Shown in pieces: positions 5,617 to 13,861 of a stretch of DNA of 18,571 bases. Origin of the DNA: UBA2206 sp049303905 (GTDB lineage: Bacteria > Patescibacteriota > Minisyncoccia > Moranbacterales > UBA2206); contig JBAQNP010000040.1 of assembly GCA_049303905.1 (NCBI GenBank), positions 1 through 18,571 of the forward strand, written 5' to 3'. Position numbers and translations under genes: made by a program. The notes under the pieces were generated by a model, which saw nothing but the letters and a program-made list of their open reading frames with translations, did not search any database and was not told the origin of the DNA. The number at the start of each line of letters is the position of its first letter. The first letter of the stretch is position 1.

Positions 5617-8082
5617 TCAAAACTTTATCCGCGTTCGTTCCATGATTTCTCGATTAACTAAATCTTTATCTCGACCATATTTCAAACGAGAAAGTTCTTT
5701 TAAGGCATTGGCAATTTCTTGATCGCCCTTGGTTGGCGGAAAGCCCTGGATGTTAAAAGGTTTGGTTAGCACACCATTAATCAGCACCTTGGCAAAACCG
5801 TTGTAATTATCTACATTCACTAGATCATTTTTTGTGAAAACTGGCTCTAATTGTTTTTCCAAAAATTCCGCGTCTTCTGGTCCAACGCGATAAATTACCA
5901 TCGACCCAACGTTTCCAAAAACAGCTTTGGAAATTTCCTCTTTGAGTTGTGCGATAAATTGATGGGCAATATTTAGGCATAGTTTATACTTTCTGGCTTC
6001 AGAAAGAATTTGAGAAATCGAATTGGTCGTGACATTTTGAAACTCATCCATATATAGATAGAAATCCACCCGCTGTTCATCTGGCAAATCCACGCGAGAA
6101 AGGGCTGACATCAAAATTTTTCCCACAATCACCATTCCCAAAAGTCTAGCATTTATTTCTCCGATTTTTCCTTTAGACAAATTGACCAAGAGAATTTTTT
6201 TGTTGTCCATTATTTCCCGAAAATTAATAGTACTTTTTTGCTGAGCGATAATTGGACGCATCATATCATTAGAGATGAAAGTGGTAAGCTTAGAAGTGAT
6301 ATAGGGCACCATATTCGCCAAAGCCGCTTCTCCTCCAGCCTTTTCAGCTTCCTTAGTCCAAAAATCAACTACAATTGGATTTTGACATTTAGAAATTTTC
6401 ATCGCTCTAAATTCTTCATCTGACAAAACTTTTGAAATTTCCATGAGTGTTGAACCAGTCTCTGGATCGTCCATAATGAGTAGCATTGCATTTCGCATAT
6501 ATTGTTCAAACATTGGTCCGCCCGTTGCTTTCAAATCATAAAGTTGATCAAAGATTCCAATCATTTCATTAATCACAAAAGTTTTTTGTTCTGGGTGAGT
6601 TGGATCAAATTCTAACATATTCAAACCGAATGGCCTTTCAATATCAGCTGGATCAAAGATAACCACATCCTCTGCTCTTTCTTTGGGAATACAGGTCAAA
6701 ATATCCTCAATAGCTTCCCCATGTGGATCAATAAAGCAAAAACCATTTCCAGCTTTAGCATCCTGCTTAGCCATTTCTTGTAAAATCGTAGTCTTACCAG
6801 TTCCAGTTTGACCAATTGTATAAAAATGTCGACGACGATCATTGATAGTTAGACGGATATCCGTTTTCGTTCCCCTGTAATCATTAAAACCAATAATAGT
6901 CCCTTCTTTAGGAATGTCTACGGGAGCTGGCGCAGCATTTGATTTTAAAAATTTAATTTTTGGTGCTTCCGTTGAAGAAATCGGCAAATGAAATATACTA
7001 GCAATTTCTTCTACATTTAAAATCATCGCTTGCTCAGGGATAAAATTGCGAAAGATAAAATCATAGGCAATTTCCTTTTTCTTGCTACGATTTTTAATTT
7101 GAAAATGATTTAAATCAGCGTTCTCATATTGTGAAAAAGCATTTTCCATCTCTCCGAGAATTTGATCTGCTCGACCTTCACTTTTAGCTGATGCTACTAA
7201 ACGAATATTAACTTCGAACCCAGACTTATTAGATTTTCTATCAATTAATTTAACTAACTCTTGTTCTTCTGGTGTGAGTTGAATATTTTTGTCTGATGGA
7301 TTATTTGGATCATTTTTTGGGGTAAGACCTTCTTGCAAAGTTTTTTCAAAAATACCCCTGAAAAATTTGAACATAAATGAAGCGTTGGCTTCTCGTAGTC
7401 TCTTGCCTTGTTGCATTCTGTGTGCCAATCTCATTCCTTTATACCTCCAACCAGCCTCGGCTGGACTTAGAATCAATTGAATGGCTGCCCCCTCCTCGAC
7501 AGCATCTAGGCGACTAAGTGCATTAGCGATGGCATTTAATGGATCAATTTCCAAATTTTCATAAGTTTTTATCGGCAGATAATATTCCCTTTTCAAACCC
7601 AAGATACTTGCCGATGTGAAGCTACCCGGAAGAAAAATATTAAAATCTTTAGATTTCTCCAAAGAAGCATTCGGGAAAAAACTATGAATCTGCTTTTCTA
7701 AGGCTTCGCGAAATTTTTTAGGAACTGCTACAAAAAAAATAATTTCTTCTTCTTTGGCTGAGTTAGCAATTTCAAAAGAGATATGTGGCTTGCCATACAT
7801 GAACTGACGCCAGAAACCTGCTCGATCTTTCAGTGTCGAAAGAGAAGTTAGAAGCTGTTCCATAGCGCCAATTTCTTCTTTCCAAAAATCTTGTCTTTTT
7901 TCTAGGGTTTCTTTGGGTTTACCACTTTTTGAAACACGAATAATTTCTAAATCCAAATTCATTGAAAGATTGATTTGCGCGCGAAAACGAAAAAAACTTT
8001 GCGCCACTAGCAAAATTCCGCTTACAATCGAAGCTAGGGCAGAAAGATAAATTAAAGGAATTAAAATTGAATCCAAATCCAT
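5617..8082 (-). CDS. VirD4/HerA-like type IV secretion ATPase
   Basis: The 821-aa protein has an N-terminal TM helix (about residues 4-29), a roughly 380-residue domain with no motif I recognise, and a C-terminal RecA-like motor. Walker A is GQTGTGKTT at 424-432, followed by FCFIDPHGEA at 448-457 as in TraG/TraD and VirB4 proteins. Walker B is FYLYMDEFQN at 674-683, and IAHQF at 705-709 is the usual Gln-containing motif after it. This is typical of the large coupling-type ATPases annotated in CPR genomes as type IV secretion DNA-binding proteins. It should form a membrane-anchored hexamer that moves DNA or protein by ATP hydrolysis; the substrate is not known. The gene ends with TGA. It is the third gene of a minus-strand cluster with two acidic proteins; a 157-bp gap with an inverted repeat separates it from the second. 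Confidence 0.9.
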   Translation of the reverse strand: MDLDSILIPLIYLSALASIVSGILLVAQSFFRFRAQINLSMNLDLEIIRVSKSGKPKETLEKRQDFWKEEIGAMEQLLTSLSTLKDRAGFWRQFMYGKPHISFEIANSAKEEEIIFFVAVPKKFREALEKQIHSFFPNASLEKSKDFNIFLPGSFTSASILGLKREYYLPIKTYENLEIDPLNAIANALSRLDAVEEGAAIQLILSPAEAGWRYKGMRLAHRMQQGKRLREANASFMFKFFRGIFEKTLQEGLTPKNDPNNPSDKNIQLTPEEQELVKLIDRKSNKSGFEVNIRLVASAKSEGRADQILGEMENAFSQYENADLNHFQIKNRSKKKEIAYDFIFRNFIPEQAMILNVEEIASIFHLPISSTEAPKIKFLKSNAAPAPVDIPKEGTIIGFNDYRGTKTDIRLTINDRRRHFYTIGQTGTGKTTILQEMAKQDAKAGNGFCFIDPHGEAIEDILTCIPKERAEDVVIFDPADIERPFGLNMLEFDPTHPEQKTFVINEMIGIFDQLYDLKATGGPMFEQYMRNAMLLIMDDPETGSTLMEISKVLSDEEFRAMKISKCQNPIVVDFWTKEAEKAGGEAALANMVPYITSKLTTFISNDMMRPIIAQQKSTINFREIMDNKKILLVNLSKGKIGEINARLLGMVIVGKILMSALSRVDLPDEQRVDFYLYMDEFQNVTTNSISQILSEARKYKLCLNIAHQFIAQLKEEISKAVFGNVGSMVIYRVGPEDAEFLEKQLEPVFTKNDLVNVDNYNGFAKVLINGVLTKPFNIQGFPPTKGDQEIANALKELSRLKYGRDKDLVNREIMERTRIKF

Positions 8083-8100
8083 AAATATTTTTTGTTTTTA

Positions 8101-8162
8101 TCCTGTAGAATAATTTTACTTTAGTAAAATAAAAAATATACTTCATTTTTTATTCAACAGGG
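8101..8162. repeat. CCCTRTGGA-type inverted repeat, copy 1 (degenerate)
   Basis: TCCTGTAGAATAA at 8101-8113 pairs with TTATTCAACAGGG at 8150-8162 with one mismatch and one T-G pair. An inner palindrome (ATTTTACT/AGTAAAAT) lies at 8113-8130. The ends resemble the perfect copies at 10215-10312 and 14835-14894. It lies in the leader of the ATPase gene. Confidence 0.55.
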
Positions 8163-8239
8163 TGAATTTTTATTTTCTATTGAATTAATTTTTAATTCAT
8201 GTGCAATCAGAATAATCATGTGATAATCAGTGGTCCTAA

Positions 8240-8689
8240 TTAGATTTCTTTTATCATTCCTTTAGCCACCAAAGCATTATGCAATTCTTCTCCCAACATT
8301 CTATCATGAAATTCGTCTAATATATAATTATCTTCCATATGCTGTGCCACTTTTACAGCGTGTACAATACTTTTAGTCTCAGCAATTTTTATCAAATTAT
8401 CAATCTTACTCTCAGCGTCAATTCCCGTATTAACTGAAATGGCATCTGTCGCCACATCATCAGTTTGCACTTTTTGACTTTGCGCAGGAAGCTTGGAAAG
8501 AATTTTCGAATAAGCCGCCTCCTTTTCTACCACCCCCTCTTTTCTTTCTATTTTTTCCGGAGTTGGAAATGCTTCTTCTTCTTTGTCTCTTGCAATATTT
8601 TCCACCTTCCCTCCGCCAGTAAATTTTTCCTTAAGATTCAAATCTCCTTCCTCGATTGGCTCAAGATTAGATTTTATTTCGTCAGTCAT
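8240..8689 (-). CDS. conserved-looking acidic protein between ATPase cluster genes
   Basis: I do not recognise a named family. The 149-aa protein has a disordered, Glu/Lys-rich N-terminal half up to about residue 75. Its C-terminal half is helical and looks folded, with KIDNLIKIAETKSIVHAVKVA followed closely by HMEDNYILDEFHDRML and ending LHNALVAKGMIKEI. No TM helix or signal peptide is visible, so it is probably cytoplasmic. It starts 11 bp after the stop of the 471-aa gene, so the two are likely co-transcribed, with the ATPase gene further downstream. By position it may be an accessory or adaptor of the ATPase; that is an inference. Confidence 0.8.
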   Translation of the reverse strand: MTDEIKSNLEPIEEGDLNLKEKFTGGGKVENIARDKEEEAFPTPEKIERKEGVVEKEAAYSKILSKLPAQSQKVQTDDVATDAISVNTGIDAESKIDNLIKIAETKSIVHAVKVAQHMEDNYILDEFHDRMLGEELHNALVAKGMIKEI

Positions 8690-8700
8690 AGTTTTAGATT

Positions 8701-10116
8701 TTATTTATTAAATTCTAACGATTCTTTTGTTATTCTAATCAACCACTGCTTGACTGTCTCATTTTTTTCAATTTTTCCTTTTACTCCTAAAATATTTTCA
8801 AAATATTTTTCCATTTTTTGAATATTCTCACTGATTTTATCTTTTGGACCACCTTTTTCATCAACTAAATCAACTATTTTTTTATCTTTCGAATTTTTCC
8901 AGTTTTCATAGTGTCCCATCGCCACTTCTCTCATTAGTTTATCAATAAAACTACTTGATTGATCATAATAGCCATCCTTTTCATTTATTTTATATTTCTT
9001 AAGCATTTCTCCTAGCGCTTTTTTTCTATTTTTTTCCGCGGAACTTTCTTTCTTCTCTTTTTTTCTAGTTTTATTTTCATTTTTTTCCTCATCTGAAAAT
9101 CTGAACTTTTCTCCCGTTTTTTTGTCTAGTGAGTCATATTGCTCGTCTTCATTATAATGCTTAGATAAATCAGCCACCTCTTTCACTCTTTTTTCTTTTG
9201 GGAGATTTCTTTTTTTTAATTTCTCTGTTTGATATTTTAGCAAATCATTTCGGGCTTCCTGATAGCGCTCCAGATATAGTTGTTCCTCTTTCACACTGGC
9301 AGAATTTTCTCCTAACACTAATTTAGGAAAAACATTTTTTATCCTCTGCCAAGCACTGTCCGTTTTTTCTTTATTTTTATTATAATCTTCTCGGGCTTTT
9401 TTCATTTCATTAGAAAGCTTGATCAACTCCTTGTCTTCCAATTCACTCATCTCAATTTCTTCAATGACTTCTTCTTTTGGTTTTTCACTTTCAATTTCCA
9501 GCTCCTCCTTATGTTCATTTTCTTGTTCTTGCGTACTATTATTATCAGCTACTGTCTTTGAAAGTTTTTTTTGTCTTTCTTCTTGTTGTCTATCTAAAAT
9601 CTTACCAACAAATTCAATTTTATCTCTATAGGCTTGTGCTTTCTCAGGATATTGACTAACAAAAATATCCCATTGTTGCATAGCCACTTGACCATATGTT
9701 CTATCCCAAAAATTATGCATGCCTTGTCCACTGGATTCACGAGAGGCTATTCCACCTTGCTTTCCTTCTTGAGCTTCTTTCACTTCCTGATTCGTTCTTT
9801 TTAGAATTTCTTTTTTTATTTCTTCAATTATTGGATCACTTTCTATTTTTTCATATATTTTATTCTTCGCCTCTCCTTGTTGATTTTTATTTTCTCCCTC
9901 TTCATTTTTTTTGCTTTCTTTCTTATTATCTTCACCATATTCCCTTTCCAAAAAAGATTCCATGGCGTCGCCTTGTTGCTCTTCCGGCTTTTTGACATCA
10001 ACATCATATTCTCTTTTTATAAAAGATTCCATAGCATCGCCCTGATCTACTTTTGAGATATTCTTAGAATCGTCTTCTATTTTTTGAACTGGCATATTTT
10101 CAAATCCACTTGTCAT
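8701..10116 (-). CDS. Glu/Lys-rich coiled-coil protein with tandem N-terminal motif
   Basis: The 471-aa protein is unnamed and highly charged, with no TM helix. Near the N terminus the motif QGDAMESF-x2-REY-x3 occurs twice, starting at residues 25 and 48 (first copy QGDAMESFIKREYDVDVKK). A looser third version, GQGMHNFWDRTYGQ, lies near 130. The middle is Glu/Lys/Gln-rich and likely coiled coil or disordered (about 55-360). The C-terminal 100 residues look folded again, with FIDKLMREVAMGHYENWKNS and a helical end. The short repeats look like docking motifs for a partner protein. The gene leads the cluster with the 149-aa protein and VirD4/HerA-like ATPase, so a scaffold or substrate-presenting role is possible but unproven. 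The ATG start lacks a clear Shine-Dalgarno sequence. Confidence 0.85.
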   Translation of the reverse strand: MTSGFENMPVQKIEDDSKNISKVDQGDAMESFIKREYDVDVKKPEEQQGDAMESFLEREYGEDNKKESKKNEEGENKNQQGEAKNKIYEKIESDPIIEEIKKEILKRTNQEVKEAQEGKQGGIASRESSGQGMHNFWDRTYGQVAMQQWDIFVSQYPEKAQAYRDKIEFVGKILDRQQEERQKKLSKTVADNNSTQEQENEHKEELEIESEKPKEEVIEEIEMSELEDKELIKLSNEMKKAREDYNKNKEKTDSAWQRIKNVFPKLVLGENSASVKEEQLYLERYQEARNDLLKYQTEKLKKRNLPKEKRVKEVADLSKHYNEDEQYDSLDKKTGEKFRFSDEEKNENKTRKKEKKESSAEKNRKKALGEMLKKYKINEKDGYYDQSSSFIDKLMREVAMGHYENWKNSKDKKIVDLVDEKGGPKDKISENIQKMEKYFENILGVKGKIEKNETVKQWLIRITKESLEFNK

Positions 10117-10152
10117 AAAAAATTTTTAAAAAATAATTTTTAACCTGTCTAA

Positions 10153-10158
10153 ATTATA
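10153..10158 (-). promoter_or_regulatory. possible -10 element for the ATPase cluster
   Basis: A perfect TATAAT preceded by GTG lies on the minus strand, about 37 bp before the ATG of the 471-aa gene. No good -35 hexamer is seen at the right spacing. The CCCAA/TTGGG hairpin just upstream (about 10160-10180) could be an operator. Confidence 0.35.
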
Positions 10159-10183
10159 CACCCAAAACCATTTCTTGGGTATG

Positions 10184-10212
10184 TGGATAAGTTATTTTTT
10201 TTGTGATATAAT
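10184..10212 (+). promoter_or_regulatory. extended -10 promoter for the GT39 pair
   Basis: TGATATAAT at 10204-10212 is a perfect extended -10 (TGnTATAAT). TGGATA at 10184-10189 lies 17 nt upstream and matches the -35 consensus at 4 of 6 bases. Transcription would start near 10219, so the mRNA leader would carry nearly all of the inverted repeat at 10215-10312. Confidence 0.5.
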
Positions 10213-10214
10213 TT

Positions 10215-10312
10215 ACCCTGTGGAGTAATATTATATAAAAAGCTTAAAAAATAATTATAAAATTAGATAAATTTTTATTTTAACATATTAATAAGTTCGT
10301 ACTCCACAGGGT
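10215..10312. repeat. CCCTRTGGAGTA inverted repeat, copy 2
   Basis: ACCCTGTGGAGTA at 10215-10227 and its exact reverse complement at 10300-10312 bracket about 70 bp of AT-only DNA. It sits between divergent genes and inside the predicted leader of the GT39 pair. The ends match those of the element at 14835-14894 apart from one base. Confidence 0.8.
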
Positions 10313-10336
10313 GAATATTAAAAAATAAACAAAAAA

Positions 10337-11896
10337 ATGAAAAAAATAAAAATATACGCTCTCCTAGCGATTATAGTATCCTTTGGATTTTTCCTGCGTA
10401 TTTATAATATTGAAAATGCTCCGCCGGGAGTTTATCCGGATGAGGCAATAAACGGTGAAGACGCTTTGCGCGCTAATGTCACTGGGGATTATCAATGGTT
10501 TTATACCAATAATCAAGGTCGCGAAGGGCTTTTTATGAATTTAATTGCCTTATGTTTTAAGTTTTTTGGCGCCAGCATTCTCACCTTGAAATTGCCTGCT
10601 ATAATCTTTGGAACCCTCACAATATTTGGAACATATCTTCTAGCTAAAGAACTTTTCAAAAATGAAAGAATCGGACTAATTTCCGCTTTTCTCACAGCTA
10701 TTTCTTTTTGGGCGATAAATTTTTCCCGCATTTCTTTTCGCGCCAATATGCTTCCAGTTATTTTAGTTTTTTCTTTCTACTTTCTCTTTCGAGGTCTTCG
10801 CACTAAAAAATGGTGGAATTTTGCTCTTGGCGGATTTATTTTTGGCATTGGAATGCATTCCTATATAGCTTGGCGAGTTGCTCCCGTTGTTTTAGTTGTC
10901 ATGCTCATATTCTTTATTCTTTCTCGAAAAAATTTCTTCAAAAATTATTGGCAGTCGATTTTAATTTTTTTGTTTTTCTCCATTATTTCAGCTTTCCCGA
11001 TGTTCCTAACCTTCTATCAACACCCAGAATTCCTCGAATCTCGTTCGTCCTCCATTTCCGTTCTTTCTCCTGAAGTTAATCAAGGAAATCCTATTGAGAC
11101 ATTTTTGCGTAGTTTTTCGCTAAGCCTTATAAAATATACTTTTTGGGGTGATCAAAACTGGCGCCATAATTTTCCACCCTATCCATTGCTTGACCCAATA
11201 ACTGGTTTATCTTTTATTTTAGGTTTTATTTTTTCCCTTAAAGTTTTTTTTCAAACTTTTTACGCTAGAATCCGTAAGAAAAAATACGATCTGAATTTAG
11301 AAAAATATGCTTTTCTCTTGTTATGGTTTATTCTTTTGCTGACACCTGAGTTTATGACCGCCGAAGGCAATCCTCATGCTTTGCGCGCTATTGGTACGTT
11401 ACCAGCAATTTTCATCCTCTGCGCCCTTAGCTTTGACAATATCTTCAAAAAATCAGAGAAAAATGGTGCTTTTTGGAAAAAATTCACTTTTTCAATGTTA
11501 ATTTCTATTTTTTTAGTAATTGGGATTTTTAATTCCCTAAAATATCATATCTTTTGGGCCCAGAAAGTTCGCACAGCGGAGTCTTTCGACAAAAATGTCA
11601 CTGATATTTCTAAATATATTGACACTTTACCCGAGAGCCAAGAAAAATATATCATAACTTCTTACAACACTCTTATAAAACTTCCCATTTATATTTTTCA
11701 CTCAAATGACTCGACTATCCAATATTTTTACCCAAATGAATTAGATAAAATAAAACCGCAAAATCCACAAAACTCTATTTTTATTTTCATCGAAAAAAAT
11801 GATGAAGCGATAACTCAAATTCAAAAACGATATCCCTTCCTAAAATTAACAGAAAAAAATTATCCATTGCAAAGTAAATTTTATATATTACAATAG
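10337..11896 (+). CDS. GT-C fold membrane glycosyltransferase, PMT/ArnT (GT39)-like
   Basis: The 519-aa protein has about ten or more hydrophobic helices and the GT-C layout. A first TM helix is followed by FFLRIYNIENAPPGVYPDEA, where the Asp35-Glu36 pair in the first external loop is the usual catalytic or metal-binding site. Later come GREGLFMNL (about 61-69), GMHSYIAWR (172-180) and AEGNPHALR (342-350). Such enzymes take a sugar from a polyprenyl-phosphate carrier and add it to protein, lipid or glycan outside the membrane; donor and acceptor cannot be read from sequence. The C-terminal about 110 residues are soluble. The next GT39-like gene starts one base after its stop, so the pair is an operon. 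The leader contains a large inverted repeat and no clear Shine-Dalgarno sequence. Confidence 0.88.
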   Translation: MKKIKIYALLAIIVSFGFFLRIYNIENAPPGVYPDEAINGEDALRANVTGDYQWFYTNNQGREGLFMNLIALCFKFFGASILTLKLPAIIFGTLTIFGTYLLAKELFKNERIGLISAFLTAISFWAINFSRISFRANMLPVILVFSFYFLFRGLRTKKWWNFALGGFIFGIGMHSYIAWRVAPVVLVVMLIFFILSRKNFFKNYWQSILIFLFFSIISAFPMFLTFYQHPEFLESRSSSISVLSPEVNQGNPIETFLRSFSLSLIKYTFWGDQNWRHNFPPYPLLDPITGLSFILGFIFSLKVFFQTFYARIRKKKYDLNLEKYAFLLLWFILLLTPEFMTAEGNPHALRAIGTLPAIFILCALSFDNIFKKSEKNGAFWKKFTFSMLISIFLVIGIFNSLKYHIFWAQKVRTAESFDKNVTDISKYIDTLPESQEKYIITSYNTLIKLPIYIFHSNDSTIQYFYPNELDKIKPQNPQNSIFIFIEKNDEAITQIQKRYPFLKLTEKNYPLQSKFYILQ

Positions 11897-11897
11897 T

Positions 11898-13796
11898 ATG
11901 CAAAAATTTATTGTAGACCACTACAAAAAAATAATCGTTATTATTTTAGGTTTCGTCACAATCGTTTCAGTTTTGAACGCTAAAAATGACAGCTTGATTT
12001 ATGATGAGGATGCTCATATTCCAGCTAGTTATAGCTATCTTGCTAAACATGATTTCAGACTCAACCCAGAGCATCCACCACTCATCAAAGATCTTTCAGC
12101 TATTCCCTTGCTTTTTATGGATTTGAATTTCGATACTAATCAACCTTTCTGGAATGAAAATGCCAATGATGCCCAGTGGAATGCCGGAAAATATTTTCTT
12201 TTCAACGCTGACAATAATCCTAATCGGATAATTTTCTGGTCGCGTTTGCCAATTATTGCCATTTCTCTACTGCTTGGACTTTTTATTTTTAAATGGACGC
12301 GAGAATTGGCTGGACTGGGAGCTGGGCTTTTCGCACTTTTGCTTTATGCAATGGATCCTAATGTTCTCGGCCACAATCATTTTGTCACCACAGATTTAGG
12401 CATTGCTGCTTTTATAACTTTTTCCTTCTATTATTTCTTGCGTTTCATAAAGGAACCGACTTGGAAAAATGTTTTTATGTCTGGTTTTTTTCTTGCTCTT
12501 ATGCAACTGGCTAAATTTTCTGCCGTAATTGCTTTTCCTGTTTTTGGGCTGATTATAATAATTTATCCATTAATAAAAAATAAAAGTCATCATGAAGTCG
12601 GCGAATTCAAATTCAAACTTCAAGCTTTGGGTAAATATCTAGGCAAAGGAATTGTAATGTTCTTTTTTTCTCTAATTTTGGTTTGGGGAGTTTATTATTT
12701 CAATACCTATGCCATGCCAGAAAACAAACTTCCGGAAATTATTAATTATTATTTTCACTCGGATGACACCAATATAAAAACTGTTTATTCTCGCCAAATT
12801 CTGTTTTATATGAATGATAGCCCAGCGCTAAGACCATTGGCAATTTATTTTTTTGGAATCGCGCGCGTTTTTCAAAGAGTAGCCGGGGGGAATGTAACCT
12901 ATTTCATGGGAGAAATTAGTACGCAAGGCTTTCTCTCCTACTTCCCGATTGTTTTTCTGATTAAAGAACCATTAGCAACTTTGTTTTTTATTTTTTTGGC
13001 CCTGGGAATATCAACTTCTCATATGTTGAAAAATATCCTTAGCTTCAGCGGAAACTTTTTCAGAAATATTTTTTCAAAATTCGCTTATTATTTGCGAACT
13101 AATATTGTCGGATTTTCTTTGCTTATCTTTATCGTTCTATATTCAATTACCAGCATCACTGGTCGACTCAATATCGGCTTTCGTCATCTTTTTCCAATTT
13201 TACCTTTTATTTACATCCTTACCGCTAAAACAATTTTTAATTTCTTGAAAAAATCAGATAGGCACAATGTCCTTATTTGGAAGGTTGTCCTTGGACTTAT
13301 GCTCTTATCCTTGACGCTAGAAACGGTCGGTGCTTATCCGCATTATATGTCCTATTTCAATCAAACGGTGGGTGGACCAAAAAACGGCTACCAATATGTC
13401 ACTGATTCCAATGCTGATTGGGGGCAAGATCTAAAAAGACTTAAAATTTTTGTTGACCGCTATAATTGGTGTCCAAAGAATTCCCTAGATTCTTTTTGCA
13501 AAATTTATGATCCCAATCTTCCACCAATGGAAAAAATCCGTGTGGACTATTTTGGAATGGCTGATACTAAACATTACCTTCGAAATAATTTCCTACCTTG
13601 GTGGAAATCAAAAAGACCAATCGAACCAGGATGGTATGCTGTCTCCACCCTCTTTTTGCAAGAAGGAATTTATAATAAAAACCTACCTGATAATGAATCT
13701 TATCGCTGGTTAAAAAATATCCAACCCTTTACCCAGGTTGGAACTTCTATACTTATTTATTATATAATGCCAGAGCAAGCTTTAATGCTCAAATAA
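11898..13796 (+). CDS. PMT-family (GT39) membrane glycosyltransferase
   Basis: The 632-aa protein is a polytopic GT-C enzyme related to protein O-mannosyltransferases. After the first TM helix comes IYDEDAHIPASYSYL with acidic residues at 36-38, then RLNPEHPPL at 54-62, the characteristic loop of this family. GRLNIGFRHLFPILPF in the second half and the soluble tail with ADWGQDLKRL are also typical of bacterial members. It should transfer a sugar from a polyprenyl-phosphate donor to a surface acceptor; the exact sugar is unknown. It begins one base after the stop of the first glycosyltransferase gene, so the two are translated from one mRNA and probably act in the same pathway. Its 3' end meets ftsQ convergently across a palindromic spacer. 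Confidence 0.92.
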   Translation: MQKFIVDHYKKIIVIILGFVTIVSVLNAKNDSLIYDEDAHIPASYSYLAKHDFRLNPEHPPLIKDLSAIPLLFMDLNFDTNQPFWNENANDAQWNAGKYFLFNADNNPNRIIFWSRLPIIAISLLLGLFIFKWTRELAGLGAGLFALLLYAMDPNVLGHNHFVTTDLGIAAFITFSFYYFLRFIKEPTWKNVFMSGFFLALMQLAKFSAVIAFPVFGLIIIIYPLIKNKSHHEVGEFKFKLQALGKYLGKGIVMFFFSLILVWGVYYFNTYAMPENKLPEIINYYFHSDDTNIKTVYSRQILFYMNDSPALRPLAIYFFGIARVFQRVAGGNVTYFMGEISTQGFLSYFPIVFLIKEPLATLFFIFLALGISTSHMLKNILSFSGNFFRNIFSKFAYYLRTNIVGFSLLIFIVLYSITSITGRLNIGFRHLFPILPFIYILTAKTIFNFLKKSDRHNVLIWKVVLGLMLLSLTLETVGAYPHYMSYFNQTVGGPKNGYQYVTDSNADWGQDLKRLKIFVDRYNWCPKNSLDSFCKIYDPNLPPMEKIRVDYFGMADTKHYLRNNFLPWWKSKRPIEPGWYAVSTLFLQEGIYNKNLPDNESYRWLKNIQPFTQVGTSILIYYIMPEQALMLK

Positions 13797-13802
13797 ATTC
13801 AA

Positions 13803-13855
13803 GACTTACGCGTTTGATTGCACAAAAGTTATTAACGCGAGCAAATGCGTAAGTC
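13803..13855. repeat. palindromic element between convergent genes
   Basis: GACTTACGCGTTTG (13803-13816) and CAAATGCGTAAGTC (13842-13855) pair at 13 of 14 positions around 25 nt. It fills the gap between the GT39 gene and ftsQ and could act as a hairpin at both 3' ends, although there is no T-run. It may also be a tiny inverted-repeat element. Confidence 0.6.
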
Positions 13856-13861
13856 CTAAAA

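Noticed and set aside
5602..10190. Perfect DnaA-box-like 9-mers (TTATCCACA on the minus strand) at 5602-5610 and 10182-10190
   Set aside because: Only single boxes 4.6 kb apart, with no cluster, no dnaA or dnaN gene and no AT-rich unwinding array, so an origin is not supported.
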